64,000 nt of DNA from JACKHA01 sp041401985. Lineage in GTDB: Bacteria > Planctomycetota > Phycisphaerae > Phycisphaerales > UBA1924. Shown in pieces: positions 24,150 to 30,833 of the stretch (position 1 is the first letter of the stretch; every line of letters begins with the position of its first letter). The stretch lies in NCBI GenBank assembly GCA_041401985.1, contig JAWKTE010000003.1, positions 197,207 through 261,206 on the forward strand, given 5' to 3'. The notes under the pieces were generated by a model, which saw only the letters and a list, made by a program, of their open reading frames with translations, did not search any database and was not told the origin of the DNA. Both the position numbers and the translations under genes were made by a program.

Positions 24150-24176
24150 GAACACAGAGGCACAGAAACACAGAGC
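24150..24176. repeat. Short purine-rich tandem repeat (ACACAGAG type)
   Basis: ACACAGAGGCACAGAAACACAGAG: three imperfect copies of (A/G)CACAGAG in the spacer between the uridylyltransferase and epimerase genes. A distant relative may be CCGAGGCGCAGAGG at 27942-27955. Spacers with similar strings are seen in various bacteria; no function is known to me. Confidence 0.5.
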
Positions 24177-24312
24177 GGACTGCACAGGGAGAGAGGCCAG
24201 AACCGGAGCAAGGGCCGAAGGCATCGTACCAGCGACCGCATCGGCACTCTGCCACTTTGCCACCCTGTCACGTGCCACTTCTTGTGCTCGCTTCCGCTTC
24301 TCGCGTCCGCGG

Positions 24313-24357
24313 CTTCGTCGCTCCGTCGCTCCGTCGCTCCGTCGCTCCGTCGCTTCC
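24313..24357 (-). repeat. Octamer-type repeat array before the epimerase gene
   Basis: Five tandem copies of CTCCGTCG (period 8) with degenerate ends, directly upstream of the ATG at 24369. The reverse complement is CGACGGAG, the same octamer found after L2 (11105-11130) and L16 (13345-13395). Confidence 0.85.
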
Positions 24358-24368
24358 TATTCTCCCCG

Positions 24369-25100
24369 ATGCTCTCGCTCCGCGCCCCGACTCGCCTCCC
24401 CCTCGTCGCGCCTTCCATCCTCGCCGCGGACTTCATGCGCATGGGCGACGAGGCGGCGTCGGTGCTCGACGCCGGCGGGGACCTGCTACACGTCGATGTC
24501 ATGGATGGGCACTTCGTCCCAAACCTGACGCTCGGGCCGGACATGGTCCGGTGCCTGCGGCGCCGGTTCCCCGACGCGCTGCTGGACGTGCACCTGATGA
24601 TCGAGAAGCCCGGCGACTTCGTTCGCCCGTTCGTCGACGCCGGGGCGAGCCACCTGACCTTCCATGCCGAGGTTGTCAGCCCCGACGCGGCCCGCCGGCT
24701 GGTGGACCAGATCCACGGTGCGGGGGCGACGGCGGGTCTGGCGATGAACCCCCCGACTCAGGTGAAACCCTGGGCCGACCTGTTCCCGGACCTGGACCTT
24801 GTGCTGGTCATGTCGATCTTCCCCGGCTTCGCGGGCCAGCGGTTCATGCCCGAGGTGCTCCCCAAAGTCCGGCAGATACGCGAGGCCCTCCGGGCCGATC
24901 AGAGGCTCGAGATGGACGGGGGAATCGGACCTGACAATGCCGCTATGTGCCGGGAGGCCGGTTGCGACGTCCTCGCGGCGGCTTCGGCGATCTTCGCCAA
25001 GCCTCCGGCGGAGCGGGCGGGAGTTATCCGGGCCCTACGGGGGCCGGGCGGTCGGGCCGAGGGAACCGAGGGCCATCATATCCGTACACGATCCGAGTAA
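24369..25100 (+). CDS. rpe: Ribulose-phosphate 3-epimerase
   Basis: The 243-residue TIM barrel interconverts ribulose-5-phosphate and xylulose-5-phosphate in the pentose-phosphate pathway. Seen: VAPSILAADFMRMGDE, the metal and catalytic motif LLHVDVMDGHFVPN, LDVHLMIEKP, LAMNPPTQV and VMSIFPGFAGQRF (usually VNPGFGGQ). The catalytic Asp of strand 7 is in LEMDGGIGPDN. The start follows eight hydrophobic or basic residues before the first strand. The last ~25 residues, after GVIRALRG, are probably a disordered tail. Confidence 0.93.
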   Translation: MLSLRAPTRLPLVAPSILAADFMRMGDEAASVLDAGGDLLHVDVMDGHFVPNLTLGPDMVRCLRRRFPDALLDVHLMIEKPGDFVRPFVDAGASHLTFHAEVVSPDAARRLVDQIHGAGATAGLAMNPPTQVKPWADLFPDLDLVLVMSIFPGFAGQRFMPEVLPKVRQIREALRADQRLEMDGGIGPDNAAMCREAGCDVLAAASAIFAKPPAERAGVIRALRGPGGRAEGTEGHHIRTRSE

Positions 25101-25140
25101 ATAGGGCAGGCCACCCGCCTGTTCGTCCTGTCCGGGAGCC

Positions 25141-25168
25141 TTGCTGGCGACCCCGGCCCGGCTACACT
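25141..25168 (+). promoter_or_regulatory. Putative sigma-70 promoter
   Basis: TTGCTG (25141-25146), a 16-base spacer, and a good -10 TACACT (25163-25168). Transcription would start near 25175, about 40 bases before the histidine-phosphatase-fold gene at 25214. Confidence 0.45.
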
Positions 25169-25213
25169 CTGCCCTTCGTATGGGCCTGAGTTCCGGGCCT
25201 CGAAGGGCTGTCG

Positions 25214-25825
25214 ATGGCTGAAAACACTCAACTTACGCTCACGCTTGTCCGCACCGGCGCGACCTCCTGGGAGCAGGCGGGTCGGCTGGCGGGCGGGGTG
25301 GACATCCCGCTGTGCACTGAGGCCAGCGCGGCGTGCCTGGACCTGGCGCGTCGGGCGGCCGAGGGCGAGCCGGACCTGATCTTGCACGCCGACGACCAGG
25401 CCAGCCGCGCAACGGCGACCGCCATCGACGGGTTGGCAAAGGACGCGAAGGTCCGTGAGATCGAGGAACTGGCCGAGATCAACCTGGGTCTGTGGGCCGG
25501 GGTGAAGGCCGAGACGTTGGAGGACCGCAGCCCGCAGGTCTGGCGTCTGTGGCGGGACGACCCGACGGCGGTGAACGTGCCGGAGGGCGAGCAGGTGGCC
25601 GCGGCGGCGGACCGGATCGTCGGGACGCTCGTGAAAGCCCTGGGCAAGGCCAAGGGCGGCACAAGCGTGGTGGTGGTGCTGCGTCCGATGGCCTACGGCA
25701 TGGTCCGTTGCTGGCTGGACGCGCTGCCGCTGAGCGGGCTGTGGAAAGCGACCGAGGGCGTGGCCCCGATCGACCGGCGCGAGATCTCGAAGGACCGGCT
25801 GAAGCGGGACCCGGCGGGGACGTGA
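25214..25825 (+). CDS. Histidine-phosphatase-fold protein lacking both catalytic histidines
   Basis: The 203-residue protein follows the phosphoglycerate-mutase-like plan: N-terminal LTLVRTGATSWEQAGRLAG, then ADDQASRATATAIDGL (SxLxRAxxTA motif, Arg65 kept), then LAEINLGLWAG, then a strand VVVVLRPMAYGMVRCWL. The nucleophilic His of the usual RHG is Thr14. The second His (usually VSHG) is Arg157. So the fold is kept but the catalytic pair is gone, which predicts a pseudo-phosphatase. It could bind a phosphorylated ligand or act as a regulator. No enzymatic activity should be assumed. Confidence 0.8.
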   Translation: MAENTQLTLTLVRTGATSWEQAGRLAGGVDIPLCTEASAACLDLARRAAEGEPDLILHADDQASRATATAIDGLAKDAKVREIEELAEINLGLWAGVKAETLEDRSPQVWRLWRDDPTAVNVPEGEQVAAAADRIVGTLVKALGKAKGGTSVVVVLRPMAYGMVRCWLDALPLSGLWKATEGVAPIDRREISKDRLKRDPAGT

Positions 25826-25864
25826 GTGCCGCCGCGCGGTTGGGGCGTGGTCGCCAAAACACGA

Positions 25865-25890
25865 TATGATGCTCCTGAATCCAAGGAGCA
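25865..25890 (+). promoter_or_regulatory. Putative -10 with overlapping operator-like dyad
   Basis: TATGAT at 25865-25870 is a strong -10; no good -35 lies at standard distance (TTGGGG is 19 bases away). It overlaps a perfect dyad TGCTCCT (25870-25876) and AGGAGCA (25884-25890). The right arm is also the ribosome-binding site of the gene at 25895. If transcription starts at about 25877 the dyad would act as DNA; if it starts upstream, the hairpin would hide the ribosome site. Confidence 0.4.
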
Positions 25891-25894
25891 CGCG

Positions 25895-26287
25895 ATGGCA
25901 GAGTCGATCGAGGCGCGTCTGGTGAGGCTGGAGGATGAGGTCGCGGCGTTGCGCAAGCGGGCCGCGGGCGGCTCGCCTCGCCTGGTGGACGGCCAAGGGC
26001 GGGTCCGCGGCGAGATGACGCTCACGCCGACCGGCCCGATGCTGTGCTTCTACGACGAGTCGGGCGCGGCCCGGGCGAAGTTGATGCTCACGGGCGACGG
26101 GCCGGGGCTGACGCTGGCCGACGAGAACGGGCACACGCGGGCGTGGCTGGGGTTCACCAAGGAGGCGCTTCGGATCGGGTTCGCGGACGAGGCGGGCAAC
26201 AGCCGCGTGTTCGTGGGCGTGATGAAGTCGGGACCGGTGGCGAAGATCTACGACGAGCAGCAGCGGGTGGTGTGGTCGGCGCCGTGA
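25895..26287 (+). CDS. Small protein with coiled-coil start and repeated beta units
   Basis: A 130-residue protein. Residues 1-22 form an amphipathic helix (ARLVRLEDEVAALRKR). The rest is made of about four repeats of ~20 residues in the pattern hydrophobic-D-x-x-G-x-x-R/A-hydrophobic (LTLADENGHTRAWLGF, IGFADEAGNSRVFVGV, AKIYDEQQRVVWSAP). Similar repeat proteins of unknown role are known in many bacteria. No signal peptide or catalytic motif is present. AAGGAG at 25883-25888 marks the start. Confidence 0.7.
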   Translation: MAESIEARLVRLEDEVAALRKRAAGGSPRLVDGQGRVRGEMTLTPTGPMLCFYDESGAARAKLMLTGDGPGLTLADENGHTRAWLGFTKEALRIGFADEAGNSRVFVGVMKSGPVAKIYDEQQRVVWSAP

Positions 26288-26390
26288 CGGGCACAGTGTG
26301 ATGACGGCGTGCGACCTACGCTGGCGTGGCTGCGGTCACGGCCCATGACAGAAACCTCTCGGAGCCCCGCATGACGCGGGGGGCGCGATC

Positions 26391-27932
26391 ATGTTCGACC
26401 GGCTCAGCCACGGGTTCAACAACGTCTTCCGCAAACTGTCCGGGCGGGGCACGATCACCGAGGCCAACGTCCGCGAGGCGCTCGAGGAGGTCCGCACGGC
26501 CCTGCTCGAGGCCGACGTGGCGCTCGACGTGGTCGACGCGTTCTGCGAGAACGTGATGGCCGATGCGCGCGGGCGGGAGGTGACCAAGAGCCTCAAGCCC
26601 GGGCAGGAGATGATCGGGATCTGCCACCGGCGGCTCGTCGAGTTGCTGGGGGGCGAGTTGCGACCGGAGACTGGGCCGGACGGGCAGATGCTTGCCCCGA
26701 AGCAGACGCCGCCCGAGGGCGTCATCCCGCGCGTGTCCCCGGCGCCGACGATCGTGATGATGTGCGGGCTGCAGGGCTCGGGCAAGACGACCACCTGCGG
26801 CAAACTCGCGGCGTACCTGGCCAAGCGCGGGCGGAGCGTGATGCTGGTCGCGGCCGACCTGCAGCGCCCGGCGGCGGTGGAGCAGTTGGAAACCGTCGCG
26901 GGAATGGTGCGCGAGCAGGTCAAGGGGGCCAAGGTCGAGTTCTACGCCGAGGCCGACAAGACCGCCGAGTACGGCAAGGCGGTCGGCGTGGCGGTGGGGG
27001 TGTGCCAGCGGGCGGTGGCCAAGGCCCGCCAGAGCGGCGTGGACACGGTGATCCTGGACACGGCCGGTCGGCTGCACATCAACGACGACCTGATGGGCGA
27101 ACTGGGCGCGGTGAACCGGACGCTCCAGCCGCACCAGGTGCTGCTGGTCGTGGACGCGATGACGGGCCAGGACGCGGTGCGTTCGGCCAAGGCGTTCCAC
27201 CAGCGGCTGGAGGTGGACGGGCTGATCCTGACCAAGTTCGACTCGGACACGCGCGGCGGGGCGGCGTTGTCGGTCAAGACGGTCACGGGCGCACCGATCA
27301 AGTTCATCGGCGTGGGTGAGAAGATCGACGCGATCGAGGAGTTCCACGCCGAGCGGATGGCCGGGCGGATCCTGGGCATGGGCGACGTGGTGTCGCTGGT
27401 GGAGAAGGCCCAGCAGGAGGTGAGCGAGGAGGAGGCCAAGCGCCTCGAAGAGAAGATGGCCAGGGGGGAGATGTCGATGGACGACTTCCTCGGGCAACTG
27501 CGGACGCTGCGCCGGATGGGGTCGCTCAAGAGCCTGCTGGGGATGCTGCCGGGCGTCGGGGCGATGATGAAGGACGTGTCGGTGGACGACGGGCAGATCG
27601 ACCGGGTCGAGGCGATGATCAACTCGATGACGCGCCACGAGCGCGACAAGCCATCGGTGATCAACCCCGGGCGTCGCCGGCGGATCGCGGCCGGGTCCGG
27701 GGCGCAGCAACAGGAGGTCGCGCAACTGGCCAAGCAGTTCGAGACGCTCAACCGCCTCACGAAGGAGATGGCCGGGATGAGCGGGGCGTCGAAGGTTAAG
27801 GCCGTGAAGCAGCTCGGCGCGGCCGGCGGGCTGGGGTCGATGGTGCCCGGGGTGAGCGGGATGCCCGCGTTCCGGACGAAGGGCTCGACGTCGGGCTCGT
27901 CGCCGAAGGGGCGGTTCAAGAAGCGGCGATAA
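26391..27932 (+). CDS. ffh: Signal recognition particle protein Ffh
   Basis: A 513-residue SRP54. The N domain is residues 1-~85; the G domain has the P-loop GLQGSGKTTTCGKL from 126, DTAGRL, and TKFDSDTRGGAA; the Met-rich M domain is from ~325 (LGMLPGVGAMM, ERVEAMI-like DRVEAMINSMTRHE). It binds 4.5S RNA and signal sequences at L23. The C-terminal ~60 residues are a Gly/Ser/Lys-rich tail. A 6-bp stem (CCCCGC 26365-26370, GCGGGG 26376-26381) lies just upstream and may affect initiation. No SRP RNA gene was found nearby. Confidence 0.97.
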   Translation: MFDRLSHGFNNVFRKLSGRGTITEANVREALEEVRTALLEADVALDVVDAFCENVMADARGREVTKSLKPGQEMIGICHRRLVELLGGELRPETGPDGQMLAPKQTPPEGVIPRVSPAPTIVMMCGLQGSGKTTTCGKLAAYLAKRGRSVMLVAADLQRPAAVEQLETVAGMVREQVKGAKVEFYAEADKTAEYGKAVGVAVGVCQRAVAKARQSGVDTVILDTAGRLHINDDLMGELGAVNRTLQPHQVLLVVDAMTGQDAVRSAKAFHQRLEVDGLILTKFDSDTRGGAALSVKTVTGAPIKFIGVGEKIDAIEEFHAERMAGRILGMGDVVSLVEKAQQEVSEEEAKRLEEKMARGEMSMDDFLGQLRTLRRMGSLKSLLGMLPGVGAMMKDVSVDDGQIDRVEAMINSMTRHERDKPSVINPGRRRRIAAGSGAQQQEVAQLAKQFETLNRLTKEMAGMSGASKVKAVKQLGAAGGLGSMVPGVSGMPAFRTKGSTSGSSPKGRFKKRR

Positions 27933-28156
27933 GAATCACCGCCGAGGCGCAGAGGCCGCTGAGAAAGGCGGGGATGGGTCTGGATTGAGGCGACGCGAGC
28001 CGGATTGGCTCGGCGTGCGTTCGCTGTATGGCGTGGCCGGGCGATCTGGGCGCGGCGTGGCGCACTATGAGGCGGGATTCACCCGGGGTTCAGGGGCGGG
28101 CCATCGCGGCGTGCGACAGTTCTTTCGAGCGTTGTGCTCACTCGAAAGGAACGCCC

Positions 28157-28318
28157 ATGTCGCTGCTTGGCCTGGTTCTGCTGATCGTGCTCATCATGCT
28201 GCTGCTCGGCACGCTGCCCACGTACCCGTACAGCCGTCGCTGGGGCTATGGGCCCAGCGGCGGGGTGGGGCTGCTGCTGGTGATTGTGATCCTGCTGCTG
28301 CTGTTCCGCGTGTTCTGA
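28157..28318 (+). CDS. DUF3309-type small membrane protein
   Basis: A 53-residue protein: an N-terminal helix (LVLLIVLIMLLLGTLPTY), the conserved YPYSRRWGYGPSG link, and a second helix (LLLVIVILLLLF). This is the DUF3309 pattern; its function is unknown. AAAGGA at 28145-28150 precedes the ATG. The stop overlaps the start of the next gene as TGATG, so the two are coupled. Confidence 0.82.
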   Translation: MSLLGLVLLIVLIMLLLGTLPTYPYSRRWGYGPSGGVGLLLVIVILLLLFRVF

Positions 28319-28770
28319 TGTTTGTTCCCTCGGCCATGATGGGGCCGCGAGGGCTGGGCGGGCGCGTGCGGCTGCTCGCGGAGGAGCCAGGGCCGGCCGC
28401 CGCGCAGGGCCGGGTGCGCCCGGTCGAGCTGCCGCGATCGCTCGCGCTGGCGGCGTGGCTGGACAGCCGGTTCCGGATTCCGGGGACGCGGATCCGGTTC
28501 GGGTGGGATTCGATCATCGGATTGGTGCCGGTGGTGGGGGACACCGTGGCGACGGGGCTTGGGGCGTTGATCGTGGCCGACGCCGTGCGCTTGGGGGTGC
28601 GGCGGCGGGCGATCGCGCAGATGGGTGCGAACCTGGCGATCGACTGGGTGCTGGGGCTCGTGCCGGTGGTTGATGTCGTGGCCGACGTGGCGTTCAAGGC
28701 CAACAAGCGGAACGCGAGGCTGCTCCGCCGGGAGTGGGCGAGGCTGTGCGCCGCCGGCGACCCGACGTGA
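28318..28770 (+). CDS. DUF4112-type protein
   Basis: A 150-residue protein. The core is LAAWLDSRFRIPGTRIRFGWDSIIGLVPVVGDTV, then an Ala/Gly-rich membrane helix and DWVLGLVPVVDVVADVAFKANKRNARLL. The two similar GLVPV(V/D) segments and basic ends are typical of DUF4112 membrane proteins of unknown role. It starts at the A of the TGATG overlap with the DUF3309 gene; an ATG at 28336 is possible. It is convergent with the next operon, 27 bases between stops. Confidence 0.75.
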   Translation: MFVPSAMMGPRGLGGRVRLLAEEPGPAAAQGRVRPVELPRSLALAAWLDSRFRIPGTRIRFGWDSIIGLVPVVGDTVATGLGALIVADAVRLGVRRRAIAQMGANLAIDWVLGLVPVVDVVADVAFKANKRNARLLRREWARLCAAGDPT

Positions 28771-28797
28771 TCCGGTTCGGGTGAAGATGATCCCCGA

Positions 28798-30774
28798 TCA
28801 GCGCTGCTCGACCTGGCGGTCGCGTTCGGCGCGGCGCTGCATCTCCTGCGTGTACCACTGGCGGAACTCGTTCATCCCGCTCGGCTCGGGGAACATCTGG
28901 TCGAAGCCGCGGCCGCGTCCCTGGCGCTCGGCGTCGAGTTGGGCCTTGAGTTTGGCCACGAGGATGTCGTAGGCGAACCGGCGCAGGTCGGGCGGGGCGA
29001 CGTCGTAGGCCCGCTCGGCATAGTCAACGGGGACCATGCTCATGAAGCGTGCGAAGGCCGAGCCTGCGAGCATGCGGAAGTCGGGCTCGAGCTGGTCCAT
29101 GCGCCGGGCGCCGTCCTCGGTCGCGCTGGTGCGGAAGCGGGGCTGGACCTCGAAGTACTTGCGGTGGAAGTCGGAGGCGAACTGGAACTGTCGCTGGAAC
29201 ATCTCCTGGTCGCCGACGATCATGGCGGCGAACGCGCCCTGCAGGGCGCCGGAGACCTCGGCCTGGGCGACGTAGGGCGACGACCACCGTTGGCTGGTGT
29301 ACTGGGTGTTGACCCAGGCGTCGAGCGTCAGCGCGTCCTCGGCGCGCCGCTGCTCGGTGGAGATGTTGAGGTTGCGGCCATCCCACGTGCGGTATCGGGC
29401 CAGGATCTCCTCGGCCTTGGCCAGTTGGCCGCGCCGGTAGAAGAATCGGACGCCGTCTTTCAGAAAGTTCTCGTATCCGGCGGCGTAGAAGGAGTAGGCG
29501 CGGCTTCCGATCTCGCCGCCCTCGGCCCAGGAGCGGCTGGCGAGTTCGTAGATGATGGTGCCGTAGGTATCGAAGAAGTGGGCGTTGGGGACCGCGTCGT
29601 ACATCGCGGGGTCGCCCAGGCGGTAGTCGACGTAGGCGAAGTAGAGTTCGCCGGAGCGGTAGAGTTCCTGGACGGCCTGGATGACGATGCGGTCGGCGTT
29701 GACGAAGTCCCAGTCCTTGCGGTTGTCGATGGTGACGCGGTCGAGGCCCTGCTCGACGCCGCGGGCGCCCCAGTACAGGGCGTGGGCGGCGGGGTGGCGC
29801 CAGTCGATGGGGCCGTACTTCTGGGTGTAGCGGACCATCCGCGACGGTTCCATGTTGTACTGGTCGATGAGGGTGCGTTTGCGGAGGTGGGCCAGCAGGA
29901 CGGGCCAGGCCTCGGCCAGATCGGGGTCCTCGACGACGTCGAGCAGGGCGCGGCCGCGCTCGTCGGTGTTCTCGCGGTAGAGGTTGCCCCGGCCTGAGTC
30001 CTTCACGCCCTGGTAGAAGGCGTGGAACGCGAGGAGGCGGCGATCGGCCGCGCCGCCGCCGGCCTCGAGGCGGGCGATGATCTCGGCCACGCCCGGCTGG
30101 CGTTCGATGGCCTGCTCGAGGGTTGAGGGGGCGTCGACGATGGGCTGGAGCCAGTCGACGTAGGCCTGGATGGCCGCGTCGCGGTCGCGCATGGTCTGGG
30201 CGGTGGGGAAGGGGGGAGCGCCGAGGACCTCGGTCCACTCCTGGGCGAGTTGGCGTTTGTAGTACTGGTTGGCGTCGTCGGTGAAGCCGGCGATCTTGTG
30301 GAGGAAGATCCAGGCCAGCTCCTTGTGGATGAGCATGTCGTTGGGGTTGGCGCGGAGGCCGTCGCGCCGGAGGAGGTTGATGCCGTTGTTGACCCACTGC
30401 CAGCGTTCCTGGGTGGTCTGGGTCGTGACGGAGATGTTGTACGCCATGTTCCAGGCGTGGAAGACCCAGACCTGGTTGAAGCGTGGCTGGAGGCGTGTGA
30501 TGGCGCGGGCCAGTTCCATCGCTTCGTAGAACTTGCCCTCTTCCTTCAGGTCGTTGGCCCGCATCCAGAGCATGTTGACGAACAGGCCGCGGAACGCGCC
30601 CATGGCGATGCCCAAAGCGACCTGCGGGGGGTCGCCTTCCTCGGCGGTGTCCATGTAAGTGAGGTGGTTGCGCCCGGTGGAGGCGGCCACGTCGGTCGCC
30701 ATCGCGCCGGAGAACACCAGGGCGATGGCCATGATGATGGCGGCGATGATCTGGGTTCGGAGGTCGTTGGACAT
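28798..30774 (-). CDS. Membrane-anchored TPR-like protein, last gene of the SPFH-ABC operon
   Basis: A 658-residue protein. Residues 5-32 form a signal anchor. A TPR-like helical region follows, with GAFRGLFVNMLWMRANDLKE, FYEAMELARAITRLQPRFNQ and VWVFHAWNMAYNISV. The centre is rich in Trp, Tyr and Arg; the last ~70 residues are charged and helical. This LWMRA…LQPRF…AWNMAYNIS style occurs in planctomycete proteins of unknown function. AGGAGG before the ATG is excellent. It is the distal gene of the six-gene operon and 59 bases after the permease gene. Confidence 0.78.
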   Translation of the reverse strand: MSNDLRTQIIAAIIMAIALVFSGAMATDVAASTGRNHLTYMDTAEEGDPPQVALGIAMGAFRGLFVNMLWMRANDLKEEGKFYEAMELARAITRLQPRFNQVWVFHAWNMAYNISVTTQTTQERWQWVNNGINLLRRDGLRANPNDMLIHKELAWIFLHKIAGFTDDANQYYKRQLAQEWTEVLGAPPFPTAQTMRDRDAAIQAYVDWLQPIVDAPSTLEQAIERQPGVAEIIARLEAGGGAADRRLLAFHAFYQGVKDSGRGNLYRENTDERGRALLDVVEDPDLAEAWPVLLAHLRKRTLIDQYNMEPSRMVRYTQKYGPIDWRHPAAHALYWGARGVEQGLDRVTIDNRKDWDFVNADRIVIQAVQELYRSGELYFAYVDYRLGDPAMYDAVPNAHFFDTYGTIIYELASRSWAEGGEIGSRAYSFYAAGYENFLKDGVRFFYRRGQLAKAEEILARYRTWDGRNLNISTEQRRAEDALTLDAWVNTQYTSQRWSSPYVAQAEVSGALQGAFAAMIVGDQEMFQRQFQFASDFHRKYFEVQPRFRTSATEDGARRMDQLEPDFRMLAGSAFARFMSMVPVDYAERAYDVAPPDLRRFAYDILVAKLKAQLDAERQGRGRGFDQMFPEPSGMNEFRQWYTQEMQRRAERDRQVEQR

Positions 30775-30833
30775 GGTGTGCCTCCTGTCGGGCGCTTGGC
30801 CGCGATGGACGCCGAGGACTCCTGCTGTCTTTC

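Noticed and set aside
27933..27965. Terminator after ffh
   Set aside because: The string CCGAGGCGCAGAGGCCGC does not form a stable stem followed by T residues; it may be a distant member of the ACACAGAG repeat family.
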